This document shows positions 8,442 through 19,228 of a stretch of DNA of 64,000 nt, in pieces. The stretch covers positions 516,057 to 580,056 of the forward strand of contig MU001502.1 of the NCBI GenBank assembly GCA_010093485.1, in the 5' to 3' direction. A model generated the notes under the pieces. That model was not told the origin of the DNA and searched no databases. It saw only the letters and a list, made by a program, of their open reading frames with translations. The stretch comes from Karstenula rhodostoma CBS 690.94. Taxonomy: Eukaryota; Ascomycota; Dothideomycetes; Pleosporales; Didymosphaeriaceae. How positions within the stretch are numbered: position 1 is the stretch's first letter; every line of letters starts with the position of its first letter. Made by a program: the position numbers and the translations under genes.

Positions 8442-10529
8442 CTACCACATGTACATCTTCTCCGGCAGCTTCGCCGGATCCACGACCCTGAACCCGACCT
8501 CGCCCGCGTCCCACGCCACACCCTCCACGCTCAACGTCCACGCTACAAGCACCAGCCTCGCAACCAGTGCGATGGTCTGCACATCTATCGGTAGGCTCCC
8601 CTTTAGCACGTCCTCTACCTTCCGGCCGAGGTTGTGCACAGGGAACGTAGAGCTCGACCGACCGCTGGTAAGACTCGTGGGTCCGTCGGGCGAGGCAGTG
8701 CCAGAGGAGTTATTCGAGAGTCTCGACCTGCGACGAGTGTCTTTGCGCGACATGCTTGAGTTGCGCTTGCTCGACGGTGTCGAAAGGACGGTCCCGCTGA
8801 TGAGGTGCGCGGCCACGGCGTCCTCGTACGAGCGCTCCATCTCCGACTTCAGGCCCTCTCTCACAGCGGCAACAACATCATCGGGCCGCATGTCTGGCAC
8901 GAGAGCCATGAGACGCTCCAGAAGTGTGGTGTAGCGGCTCATACGCGCGACCTTGTCCGCGAGCGGTTCATCTGTGACAGTGCCCGTGGCGAGCTTGGCA
9001 AGTCTCTCGTTGGCGCGGAAGCGAAGGTGCGTGTTGGTGTCGTCTAGGAGGGGGCCGAAAAGCTGGAGGTGTGGAGCCTGCCGGTGGACTTTCTCGACGA
9101 GGGCGTCGAGGCGTTGGAGCAGACGGCCTGGGACGAGCCCGCCGCATGCGACAAACTGGGTCGTTTTGATGAGGGGAATGCTCGCGAAAGGCGTGAATCC
9201 GCCGGTGAAGACGAGATCACCAATCGCGTGGAGGAGGCGAGATGTAGAGTTCGTGCTTTCCGAAGGTGCGAAGATGTGGAAGTTGGGCGCGCGAGCGTTG
9301 GGAAGTCGGGCAAGGAACTGGGCCCCTTTGGTGTCGGCGCCAGTTGGCCGCAGATACAGATGCTCTCCTACTTTCAGGTGCGCCAGTGTTTCGGGTGTGA
9401 TTAGAATGCTGTTGAGGATCTTGCGGTCCGACGCAAAAGGTAGCGAGCCGGATGCAAGATGCTTAGCGTGGAGCGTGCAGTAACTTGAGCCTTTGGCCAA
9501 AAGCTGGGAGATGTTCCGCTTGTTCGATGCCAGTGAGATACGGTATGATCCATCACTTGTTGCGGTCGCTGCGATCGAAACCCCCAACGCACCCTTGTAG
9601 GTGTTGGCCCAGCTTTCGCACTTTTCATTCTGAGCATCGAGACTGATATCCACAGGGCTTCCTAGTATGACTGACAAGGCCGCAAGCTCGTGGCCTGTCA
9701 CTGGCACGGCTGTGTGTCCTTGGAAGATCAGAGCGTGCTGCAAGTCCTGGTCCCAGAATGAATGTATCGATCCGGTGTCGCCAACCTCAAACGGCGGACC
9801 GTTGGACAGAGGGATTAGATTTGGCGATGAAAACTTCTTGACGGACCGTGACCGGCCAATGCCCAGCTCTCCCAAATCGATTGAGTTCCTAATCACGTCG
9901 ACCGACTTTCGTGATGCCCGCTTGGGAAGGTCAGGCCGCCTTTGTGGTGATACACTGACGGACGGCGGCCGCTGCAGCTTCTTTGTTGAAGCCAGAAACC
10001 TTGTGATCTCTGAGGTATATGTTCCGCGTTCGGATACGGGGCGGTTCCGCAGCTCATGCGCAAAGGCTTCGTATACGTCTTGGAGGGATAGTTTGCCTAG
10101 CGCGCCATGTTGAACATTGAGTAGTGAAGAAGAGAAGACCTTTTCGTCTCCAGCTTTGATGATTCCCGAGAGGGTCGGCACCCAGTGTCCACGTTCCTTC
10201 TTCTGCGCGGGAAACAATTTGACTGAGCGGGCTCGCAGAAGCAGAGAGGGTTCTTGCTGTACGGGGTCGACAAACGGTTCGCTGCCTATCTCTGGTTGGT
10301 CCTTGGAGGACTTGTTGTGACCCCACAAGAAGCGTGCGACGACGACCATGATGGATAGTAGCACAAGGGTGGAGACAACACTGGCTGCGATTATGTCTCG
10401 CTGACGCATCGAGGGCAAGCGTGATTTGAATATATAGTGAATGGTCGCTGGGATCTCGCTAAGGGTGGCCCCCAGTCCATGACGTCCAATCGGACCGCGA
10501 GGAAAGCGCGAAGTCCGACCCGCAACCAT
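8442..10529 (-). CDS. Conserved fungal hypothetical protein with one N-terminal membrane anchor
   Basis: A single uninterrupted frame of 695 codons. The first 40 residues are compositionally odd; the Met at residue 41 (base 10409, 'MRQRDIIAASVV') is the more plausible start, giving about 655 residues. Just after it comes one hydrophobic helix ('STLVLLSIMVVVARFLW'), consistent with a signal anchor. A long globular region follows, then a Ser/Arg-rich low-complexity segment ('KRNSSMSRKDTRRRSRLSNN') and a C-terminal hydrophobic segment 'TIALVARLVLVAWTL'. I recognise no catalytic motif or named domain. Codon use resembles neighbouring genes and there is no sign of decay, so it is very likely real. 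Confidence 0.8.
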   Translation of the reverse strand: MVAGRTSRFPRGPIGRHGLGATLSEIPATIHYIFKSRLPSMRQRDIIAASVVSTLVLLSIMVVVARFLWGHNKSSKDQPEIGSEPFVDPVQQEPSLLLRARSVKLFPAQKKERGHWVPTLSGIIKAGDEKVFSSSLLNVQHGALGKLSLQDVYEAFAHELRNRPVSERGTYTSEITRFLASTKKLQRPPSVSVSPQRRPDLPKRASRKSVDVIRNSIDLGELGIGRSRSVKKFSSPNLIPLSNGPPFEVGDTGSIHSFWDQDLQHALIFQGHTAVPVTGHELAALSVILGSPVDISLDAQNEKCESWANTYKGALGVSIAATATSDGSYRISLASNKRNISQLLAKGSSYCTLHAKHLASGSLPFASDRKILNSILITPETLAHLKVGEHLYLRPTGADTKGAQFLARLPNARAPNFHIFAPSESTNSTSRLLHAIGDLVFTGGFTPFASIPLIKTTQFVACGGLVPGRLLQRLDALVEKVHRQAPHLQLFGPLLDDTNTHLRFRANERLAKLATGTVTDEPLADKVARMSRYTTLLERLMALVPDMRPDDVVAAVREGLKSEMERSYEDAVAAHLISGTVLSTPSSKRNSSMSRKDTRRRSRLSNNSSGTASPDGPTSLTSGRSSSTFPVHNLGRKVEDVLKGSLPIDVQTIALVARLVLVAWTLSVEGVAWDAGEVGFRVVDPAKLPEKMYMW

Positions 10530-11462
10530 GTGCGCCCAAAAACCCTGGCTGCAGTGAAAAGGCTACCACGGTCCACAGGAGTCTTGCGGACCAAATGCCT
10601 GCCCACGACGGAGGAACCAGGTGATTGGGCACGACGGCTGACGAGCATGACTGCAGGTTATTGGAAGAATAAAGATTGGGCCAGAGCATCGCGCTCGCGA
10701 ACTGTACAAAGCAGCACAACAATGAGCAACACAGCACTGACAACGGCGCCTATTCACGCTGGCCAGGACAGCAGCCAGATCACGACCATGCGCCCACATT
10801 CGTCCGCTCTTGGAGACCTGGAGACACGTGCATCCTTCTTCCTTGTTCTACAAACTGCTCGATGAGTAAGACAGCATCTGGAAGACTCGGCGACATGTTG
10901 CGAGTGGGCCCGGACTTCGAGTACCCGTCCACCGAGACGATCTCTTTGTGCATGCGACCTACATGCTCCGGCGCGCAGTACTGTTAGCTCTGGGCCCGCA
11001 ACCGCTGCCAAAGAAAGCTTACCTGCACGGCGGTCCTTGAGATGCGCTTGTCGCTCGCGCACCGAGCCGTCGTGCGAAGTTTCACCCGGGGCAAATCATC
11101 GACGCAGTCCACCCACCTGATCGACATAGGACTGCATATTCAGGTCGCCTGCACAAGAGTTCCGCATGCAGAGCGAACATGATTGAGTCTTACACTGGTT
11201 TTCTGACAGCTCCCAGCTGGGCTATCTTAGCGGCCTGACCAGCACCAGTAGCCACCCACGAAAGTGAAACCTGACATCGACCAACCTGTCGGTAGCGGGG
11301 GTCGTTCTGGTTTCTCAGCAAGACAAAATTGGCATCCCTCCACGTAGCTAGGAGTCGAAACTTTTTTTTTTTTTTGGTGGAGGTCCACAGGTGGATCCCT
11401 GTCACAGCTATGTCCGACAAACGCCGAGCAAATGCTTCTTTTCGACAAGCGCGTGACCACGC
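10530..11462. other. Intergenic region with a T14 tract
   Basis: About 930 bp lies between the 5' end of the anchored protein and the 3' end of the transcription factor. Open frames here have atypical composition and no motif. A run of 14 T lies at 11362-11375. No other structure is seen. Confidence 0.4.
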
Positions 11463-13446
11463 TTATGAATGCGCTTGAAAAGCTCGTGGGTGCGATGCGT
11501 TCCTGCCAATCAATGCTTGTATCTTGTGCATCTTCTTTTGCGCTACCAACAGAGGGAGAGGGTGCTCGAAGATCATGAGCGCCAGGGTGCGGCTCGAATA
11601 CATGGTCAGGCAGCGCTTTACCCACGCCGAATACGCTTCACTGTGCACACTCGGGCGTGACTTCGTAGAGAGAATGACAGGCGTGCGCGCTGCGGCCGAT
11701 CCAACTACACACACCCAGTAGAAAACGCCTACCATGTTGTTCCATGAGTCGCCAGTGTTAGTCCGTTCCACAACCTCGTAGAGCGACTCCGTAAGGCGTT
11801 TGGTCGGCCAGCCCCCGTCAGAGATGGACGCTGCGGTGCGCACGACGGCATTTTGCGCAGGATCGGCCGCTGCAGAAAATGGGACACACGTGATGATTGC
11901 TGCCATGTACATCAGCGCTGTTAAGCGACATGCTTCGTATATCCAATCATTCGTGGTTGGGAGGCCAGGTGTGTAAGCGGAAGGCATGGACGCCAGTCTG
12001 GTGCGAAACTGCGCAACTGCTGCATCGTAGTCGGCTGACAGGGTCCGAAGCCGGCTGTGATCATCCTCGTTGACAATAGTTGCCAAATTGTCACTGTAGG
12101 CGAGAAATACGTCGGTCAGGTCGCGCACGTCGCAAAGTAGCTTGTACGTGTGCACAGAGCAGGCAGGATCGGTGACGACAGAATACATCTGCTCGCGCGG
12201 GCTGTAGAGTGGTGACTCAGGCAGCGCCATCGATATGTCGACTGGATAGTCCGGTGCCTGAAATCGACATAATTGAGGGAGCGGGGTCGATTCACATATG
12301 ATGGGAACATGACTGCATACGCTGTTGTGGGTCAGGCACCGTCAACGTCTTCGAGCAGCAAGAGATAGCTTACATCGCGGTAGCGAGACCAACTGTGTCG
12401 AATGTGGTAGGCAGCTCCAGCTTTCCTCTGGCAGCCATGAGCTTAGCCATGCCTGCCAAATGAATCTCAAGGGTCTTCTCATTGCAGCTCCAGGTTTCAC
12501 CCATCAGCAGATGGATAATCACCATGATAGTATCATCGCGGCACATGGTATCGGCGTGACGGAGGCGCTCATTGATCCAGGCAATGATCTCGGCTTTGAT
12601 GAGAATGGTGCGTCTGCTCTCTCCACACACGCCATCAAGCATGTCTCGCCAAGTAGATGACATGATTGTTGAACTGAGTAGTATGTGCGGATGCGCAAGC
12701 ATGGCCGGCACCCACCTGGCTAGGGTTTGTTTTGACACGAAGATGCGATTGCAGCTGCGGACGAGCTTGTTGGAGTTCAGCTCTGGGGTTTTGAACTTTG
12801 GGATGACGAGGAAGGGATCCATGCTGCTCCCAATGCATGAAGCAGCCATTCTTCGGGCCAATAGTTGGAGCAGTATCGCATCCCTCTCATCCTCCGATTC
12901 GACCACGCGCTTCGCAGCTTGGTTCAGCGGTATGGTCGTCACTGCATTGCCACGGCCAGGGGAGCTTACAGACACCAACGCCGTAGTGTAGAACGGATCT
13001 GCATCCGCATCGTGCTCCGACGTGCTCCACCGCTCTTCGGTGCTGGAACGTGAGTCGCGCCTAGGCAACAGGAGAGCGTCGTCCTCGACGTCGTATGACT
13101 CGTCGTTGGGTAGAACGGGCACCACGCGCTCAGCCGTCTGCACACGTGCGCCTTTACCCTGGGACCCCTCTTTCTTCTGCTTCTTCTGCGCTGCCGACTG
13201 GTATCGATATTGGATCATGGCCTGGGACCGTACGCTCCGCTTTGCGGACTCGCCCTTGAACTCGGATGGATCGGTCGCAGTGACGAACTGCAATTGAGGA
13301 GGCCCTTTGCGCTGACGTTGCCGCCGCCGCACTCGCACTTTCGATTCATCTTGGTTTGTGGAATTCGGATCTACTCTCCATCAGCCTCAAGCTGCGCTCG
13401 GAGGTCCGCGTCGCGCGCACTCACCGCTGTTTTCCGCTGAAGCCAT
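11463..13446 (-). CDS. Fungal-specific transcription factor (Fungal_trans_2 type), no zinc cluster seen
   Basis: Three exons (13446-13425, 13349-12374, 12312-11463) sum to 1,848 bp, giving 615 residues. Intron 1 is 13424-13350 (gtgagt...ccaag). Intron 2 is 12373-12313 (gtaagc...tatgcag, branch-like cctgacc). The joins keep phase and restore the conserved stretch 'RFQAPDYPVDISMALPESPL'. The N-terminus has a basic run ('RVRRRQRQRKGP') followed by 'QFVTATDPSEFK' and 'RSVRSQAMIQYRYQ', the signature start of a large fungal regulator family. The middle and C-terminal helices resemble the PF11951-like domain. No CX2CX6C cluster is visible, so DNA contact may be indirect or absent. The start relies on a 22-bp first exon, supported by phase and a consensus donor. 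Target genes unknown; the downstream neighbour is the alpha-amylase. Confidence 0.82.
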
Positions 13447-14235
13447 GCTTGAGGATGCTATCCAGCGCAGGGGACGAGAAGACGGCTCCGGCATGGCTTA
13501 AGACAAGCAAACAGCTTCAGCGCATGCATCTTGGAGCGACGTCGTACCGATGAAGATGACTTGAAGCCGCCGTATGCGTTTCTCCTCTTGTCGCATGCTG
13601 GGATCGGAAGTTCAGCCCGACCGTTTGTCTTGGCCGGCGGCACAGGCGACAGTACCCCTGCCCCAACGGCATCACTTTGCCATTGTTCAGCTGTACACAG
13701 TCCAGCAACTACATCTGGAGGTTGGTAGACGCAAAGAAGCAGTACTTCCAGCTTTTAAGACGGGCAGTGGTTACCCGTGCCTGGGGGGGTGGGTCGCACC
13801 TTCCCTGTCACGGTGATCCCTCCGAGTCAATTGCAGCAGCCCTACGGTTACTCCCAGAGGCTGCCACGCTCCACTGCACCGCGACACGCTCGGGTCATGA
13901 CGATGCTGGGCTGAAAGACTTGTCGCAATGTGCGGTTTTGAATTGTGCCGAAGTGCAGACTTCGGAAGAACCAAACAAAAGATGGGTGTGGGACGATGCC
14001 GCCCGCCATTGCAGTCCTATTCAATCCTAGGGCATGCGCAAGAAGATTCAAATCTGGGAATCAGTCCAATGCTGTGGTGACACAGAGTTCATTTCGTCTG
14101 CTAACCATGATCAAATATTCTTCCATTGCCGGAAAAAGGAGTCGATGGAAAAAAAGAAAGGGTTACTGATCAAACACATCTTAATCGTATGTACAACAGT
14201 CGTTATTCGGACATCAGCCTGTCTACAAGCCCCGC
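13447..14235. other. Intergenic region between the regulator and the alpha-amylase
   Basis: About 790 bp that should contain the promoter of the minus-strand regulator and the 3' UTR of the alpha-amylase. Several overlapping open frames exist, but none has protein-like composition or splice support. Confidence 0.4.
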
Positions 14236-16212
14236 TCACTGCCACGAACTAGTAATTGAAGCACTGGCCTGGCACCGGGGCACACTGTACACCCTGTTAG
14301 GGTCGCTCTCCCACGTCACGGCTCCTCCACTCGCAACCTTCACGAACTTGTATTGGATCCCTAATCCGGGTGTCAATGGCAGAGAAACCGTCCAAATCGG
14401 GTTGCTGGACGTGTAGTCCGAGGCTGAGAGCACCGGACCGCTGTAAGGTGTCCAATTCCCAAGCTGTGTAATATTACCAGTAATGCGAATAGTGTCACCG
14501 ATAGCGGTTGTCACTTTGTGCGTGAACGTCACCGATACCGATGTCGGGCACGCAGTTGGAGTAGTTCGCATAGTGGTGCGCCTGGCGTAGGTAGGCGTGG
14601 CTGTACCGCCCGCAACCAGGATGACAGGCTCGCCATCCGTGACCTGTACACAGACCTGCCCGTTGCTGTCGGCGGTGACCGTCGCGCCATCGCCATAGGT
14701 ATTCGTCCATTGCCCGTAGGCCTTCTGGGTATTGAAGCAATGTTGTGCGTTGTAGCTACCTCCGCCGTTTGTCGTCAAGACAATCAGGTTGCTGTTGGCG
14801 CGGCTCCACGCGTATGCCTGGTTTGTAACGTACAAGTGTACATGGTCGTTGCCTGCGAGGCCACCAGCGGCTTTGCGCGCACTGTTGAGCTTTGCGATGG
14901 CCTTGTAGAGGTTCGTTTGTGTGTTGAAGCCGGATCGCCAAAGATCCTCACGATTGGCAGGATCAGCACCTCCAGCGTAACCTTGTTCAGTCCCGTAGTA
15001 TACGATTGGGATGCCTCGTGAGAGGATGACAAAAGCAAGAGCATTCTTGAGCAAGGTTTGGTCGTTCTTCTGGCTCAACCAGCGAGGGTTGTCGTGGTTG
15101 TCAATGAAGGTACCAAGAGCAGCGGGATCTGCGAAAGACGAGTTGACCGTGTTGATCATGTCGACCAGGTCTTGAGAAGAGCCCTTTTGCTGGTAGAAGT
15201 TGTTCAAAGGATAATACACGGGGTAGTTCAAAAGTCCCGACATTGTATTCGCGTAGCCCGCAATGTACGAAGGGCTGCCGTCAAACACTTCACCAATCGT
15301 GTACACGCCAGCGGCGGCGGAGAAGGAGGCCCAGAAATCCTTTTCTACGTGTTTCACCTGACATGAGTGAGCAAATCGTTATGGTTGCCTCTGCAATGAC
15401 GTGTGCTACTTACCGTGTCAATTCGCACGCCATCAAATGAATATTGGTTCACCAACCACTTGATCCAAGTCTGGTATAGTGAGCGAATGTTGGGGTCCTG
15501 AGTGTTGACGTCTGGAAGGCCGGAGATCTCGCAGTTTTCGACGCTGTTCTGATTTGAGTAGTCTATAGCGCAAGCAGTGTGATACGACGACTGTTGGTTC
15601 AACGGTTCCGGACGGTTGTCGGAGATCGGACTTTTGCCCATGTGGTTTGCCACAATGTCTACCATAACATAGATGCCCTGCGATTTTAATCAGTATCAGG
15701 CCTGATCACATGTCGAACACCATAGCACTCTTTACCTTTGAATGAGCAGTATTGACAAGGCTCGTAAGCTCGGCAGCAGTGCCTAGGTTCGAGTTTACTG
15801 CATACAAATCTTGAGCCCAGTAACCATGGTACCCGCCGGCGCTGTCTGTAGCCGTCGTCAGTCCTCGATCTTGCATCTGGTGCTATATACATACTTGCAA
15901 CGACGGGAGTAATCCAGACAGCATCAAAACCCGCCCCTTTAATGTAGTCGAGTTTTGATTCGAGACCTTTGAACTACAGGTGACGATTAGTGTTTGAACA
16001 TCGAGCCCGGTACGATCTCCTAAACTTACAGTACCCCCACAATAGTCTTCCAGATTGCCACATGCTGAGCCTCCGGCATCGCCGCTGCTGCGAGCGATAC
16101 GATCTGTCAGGACGAAGTAGATGCTCCTAGACTTCCATGCCGCCGTGTCTGCTGCAGAGACAAGGGAGGCGGCTTGGAAGAGCAACGCAATTATCAGATG
16201 GAGAAGCAACAT
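14236..16212 (-). CDS. Secreted GH13 alpha-amylase with C-terminal CBM20 starch-binding domain
   Basis: Five exons (16212-16030, 15973-15895, 15845-15736, 15677-15414, 15357-14236) sum to 1,758 bp, giving 585 residues. All four introns (49-58 bp) have GT..AG ends and keep phase. The signal peptide is 'MLLLHLIIALLFQAASLVSA'. GH13 regions: I, DIVANH (131-136); II, GVRIDT with catalytic Asp211; III, GEVFDG with general acid Glu235; IV, FIDNHD with Asp301. CBM20 spans about 485-585 ('FTHKVTTAIGDTIRITG', 'LGNWTPYSG', 'WESDPNR'). It hydrolyses internal alpha-1,4 bonds of raw or soluble starch outside the cell. A TATAAAG lies 81 bp upstream of the ATG. The upstream in-frame ATG (16326) was rejected because it would bury the signal peptide. 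Divergently paired with the AA13 LPMO. Confidence 0.95.
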
Positions 16213-16292
16213 CTTCGCTGAGCCTGAAAAGAAGGGTAGGGCCCACTGGGAGACTTTGGGTTGATAATCGGTTGGATCAGGCTCGTGCTCAT

Positions 16293-16299
16293 CTTTATA
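16293..16299 (-). promoter_or_regulatory. TATA box of the alpha-amylase
   Basis: TATAAAG on the minus strand, 81 bp upstream of the chosen ATG. Confidence 0.5.
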
Positions 16300-17207
16300 G
16301 AAATATTCGACGACGTTGACTACCACGGGTGACGCCTGATTTTACTGCTATCACTGCGTCCGTAGTATGGTTATGGGCCTTGGCGCGGTGCCCGTTTCGG
16401 GTAAGGCGCAGTAAACATGTGGACACCAATGACAGTCCATCGCGGTGCTTGTCTTCTGACCAGAAGAACACTTACCTTAGGCGGTCCAGTAACCAAGATA
16501 GGCAACTGCGAATGTTTGGTACAAATATTTGGCTTCATGATGCAGGAGGCGCTTTCCCCGGATTTGACCCAAATGCCGCGATTAGCAGGGGCTAACAGCC
16601 GAGGTATGGAGATCCTAGCCTCTTTCCCCATCGTTAGATCCTACAGTTGACGAGCTCCCCTTGCGCAGTGCATTGGGTACTGCATCATCTGCACCGCTAG
16701 AGGGTTGTAAGACTCAGAGAAGGTGGCCTAGCGGACAGCGAATTCCCGGTATTCGACGCCTTCAAGGCTTGGCCGCGGATCTCAAGCACATGGCATAGGC
16801 CAAATTAATTAAGGAGCGACCCGCTCAAAAACCAAATACGATCCTCGTGATGCGATCTTTCCCCTGCATGAACCATTCCGTTCCGACTCTTGTCCAATCA
16901 TATATGCTTGCAGCACATCTTTTCAAAGCAAATCCGGCTCTTACCCAATAAGCCAGGCGACTGGGACGTTTTGTTCGAGGTCGCCATCGTGACAACGAAG
17001 ATTTTGAGGTCACCATCTCCTCTTGTGTTCGGCCGCTAAACTGGCTCATGCGCCGCAAAGAACGAGAATGCCGACATTCGGCCAATGGACGTTGAAATCG
17101 AGAGAACAACATGGAATTCCAGGACTTCGAACACTATAGACGTCCGGAGAAACTATGTCCACATGGGTTGGATAACCGAACAGGAAAGAGGACCGGAAGC
17201 AACTCTC

Positions 17208-17213
17208 TATAAG
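17208..17213 (+). promoter_or_regulatory. TATA-like box of the AA13 LPMO
   Basis: TATAAG on the plus strand, 91 bp upstream of the ATG at 17299. Confidence 0.45.
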
Positions 17214-17298
17214 TCCTGTATGTTCACAGTCAGTATACCAAAAGCTCGAACTTCAGGCCTTCTACATCTCAAAGTTTCGAAGGGTTCGTCTTGACAAC

Positions 17299-18627
17299 AT
17301 GCTTTCTTCGTTCGTTAAGCTCTTGGCTTTCGCCACTTCGGTGAACGCTCATGGATATCTTAGTTCGCCAATGAGCCGGACAGGATTGAACGCCCAGGTG
17401 TGTATTGTGTCCATGGCGGATAAGATCGAATCATACTGATCGTTAGACAGGCTGGAGTAGACACTTGCCCTGAGTGTACAATCCTAGAGCCAGTCACTTC
17501 CTGGCCAGATCTTGATGCTGCCCAAGTGGGTCGAAGCGGGCCATGCGGATATAACGCACGCGTTAGCGTAGACTACAACCAGCCTGGTCCACGCTGGGGA
17601 GCACAGCCAGTAATCACATACAAAGCTGGCGATGTTGTAGATGTACAGTGGTGTCTCGATAACAACGGCGACCATGGAGGTAAGAACTTTTCTGCTATGT
17701 CGAAGCGCGGATACCTTATTGTTGCCGGTATCAATCCGCAATCTCCAAATCTAGATCGAGGAATATGGTTGATTGCGAACAACTATGACTGACAGCGGAA
17801 CAGGCATGTTTACTTACCGAATCTGTCAGGACCAAGCTTTGGTGGACAAGTTCCTCAACCCATCATACCTGCCTACGAACGCAGAGAAGCAGGCTGCTGA
17901 GGACTGCTTTAAAGCCGGAGAGCTCAAGTGTACCGACGTGCCTGGCCAAACGTGCGGATACAATGCCGATTGCACGTCCGGTCAAGCATGCTGGCGGAAC
18001 GACTGGTTCACCTGCAAAGGATTCCAGGACACCAAGTGCCGGGGTGTCGACAACGCGCCGCTCAACTCATGCTACACGAGCATTGCCGGAGGTTACACCG
18101 TCAGCTCGAAAATTAAGATCCCGAACTACAAGTCCAACCACACGCTGCTTTCTTTTAAATGGAATTCTTTCCAAACGCCGCAGGTGTACTTGACGTGTGC
18201 CGATATCGCCATTGTTGGGTCAGGAGGCTCGAGCCCGGCTCCAAGCTCAAGCAAAACCGCCACTGCAACAGCAACAGCGACTAAAACGACCTCGACGGCA
18301 GTCTCAACGGCAACGGGTGGTACGGTCGCTGTAAAATTCAACGAGAAGGTCACAACAGTCGTTGGCCAGACTATCAGGATCGCAGGCTCCATCTCCCAGC
18401 TCGGCAGCTGGGACACGTCGAAGGCTCCAGCGCTCTCGGCATCTCAATACACCTCCTCCAACCCGCTGTGGTCGACAACCATCAACCTCCCGGCAGGTAC
18501 AAGCTTCGAATACAAGTTCATCAAAATCGAATCGAGCGGTTCGGTGACGTACGAGTCGGGTGATAACAGAAAGTACACTGTGCCGACGACCGGCTCGACA
18601 ACAACTGTCGAGACAACGTGGAAGTGA
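17299..18627 (+). CDS. AA13 starch-active lytic polysaccharide monooxygenase with CBM20
   Basis: Three exons (17299-17397, 17451-17679, 17804-18627) sum to 1,152 bp, giving 383 residues. Introns are 17398-17450 (gtgtgt...agacag) and 17680-17803 (gtaaga...gaacag). The signal peptide is '[17 protein letters not shown]' and cleavage exposes His18 ('[12 protein letters not shown]'), the N-terminal copper ligand. The second His-brace histidine is in 'NNGDHGG' (His108, mature His91). Cysteine-rich AA13 features follow ('CPEC', 'GPCGYNAR', 'YRICQDQ', 'CGYNADC'). A Ser/Thr/Ala linker (about residues 265-290) leads to a CBM20 ('[15 protein letters not shown]', '[10 protein letters not shown]', 'EYKFIKIES') ending at the C-terminus. 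It oxidatively cleaves starch chains and boosts amylases. The CBM20 closely resembles that of the divergent amylase. Confidence 0.94.
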
Positions 18628-19228
18628 GGCGATGCGGAAATAGTCTACCAAGCCACGCTCTGATTGTATGAAGAGGCACGGCACTAAGTGGAGTGGACAT
18701 GTTTTATGCGTTGTTCTCTTACTGCATAACCTGCGTTTAGTTAGCATGCGTTCTCTTAGCAGGAACACGCCGCGTGCGACGCGGCGCATGGCAGCGCATG
18801 ATAGCACGTTGCCGCTATCTCGGCAGCCATAGCTGTATGTACGCTCGGCGAATGTCGAATGATAAACGCGAATCAGCTGGTCTGGGGAGTGAGTGAGAGC
18901 ATCTGGTGGTTGGCGTCATTGTGGGGATCCACGGCGGTCGGTGAACCGGCCTTCCGACATTCACGTTTTGCACCGCTTTGGTTCTCCTTGGCGTTCTACT
19001 TACCACTTAAGGCAACTCAAGGCGATTCAAAAGAACGTGTCGGCTACACATGCGATATATTATATGACAGTATGACGTTATAGGTCACTCGCTTCTGATT
19101 ACTTGAAAGCCTCATCCGCCTTCACAATACGCCCTTCTGGACGAAAAGGAAACGCCGTTCACGGCAGTAGTACAGTTTTCCTCGAATACCAGTACTTCCA
19201 CACTGGACTCCACCCTGCAGCATGCCCA
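18628..19228. other. Convergent intergenic region, 3' UTRs
   Basis: About 600 bp between the 3' ends of the LPMO and the 957-residue gene. It contains the GC hairpin at 18768-18786. No coding content recognised. Confidence 0.45.
18768..18786. terminator. GC-rich perfect hairpin 3' of the LPMO gene
   Basis: 'cgccgcgt' - gcg - 'acgcggcg' forms an 8-bp perfect stem with a 3-nt loop, 140 bp past the LPMO stop codon. It could be a 3'-UTR structure. Terminator function is only a guess, because eukaryotic termination does not rely on such hairpins. Confidence 0.3.

Larger units (their letters stand above)
16213..17298. promoter_or_regulatory. Shared divergent promoter of alpha-amylase and AA13 LPMO
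   Basis: About 1.09 kb between the two start codons. TATA-like boxes lie at 16293-16299 (minus strand, 81 bp before the amylase ATG) and 17208-17213 (plus strand, 91 bp before the LPMO ATG). A CCAAT lies near 17078. I looked for AmyR-type CGGN8(C/A)GG and found only near-matches with 7- or 9-base spacing (for example around 16270 and 16386), so a specific regulator cannot be named. Confidence 0.55.

Noticed and set aside
10437..10865. 142-codon plus-strand frame opposite the N-terminus of the anchored protein
   Set aside because: Low-complexity composition, no motif, and it overlaps the 5' end of a convincing gene on the other strand.
16213..16326. Upstream ATG (16326) for the alpha-amylase
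   Set aside because: It would place 38 charged residues before a clear signal peptide and lies upstream of the TATA box; the ATG at 16212 is preferred.
16213..17298. AmyR binding sites (CGGN8CGG or CGGN8AGG)
   Set aside because: Only candidates with 7- or 9-base spacing were found by eye, so no site is claimed.
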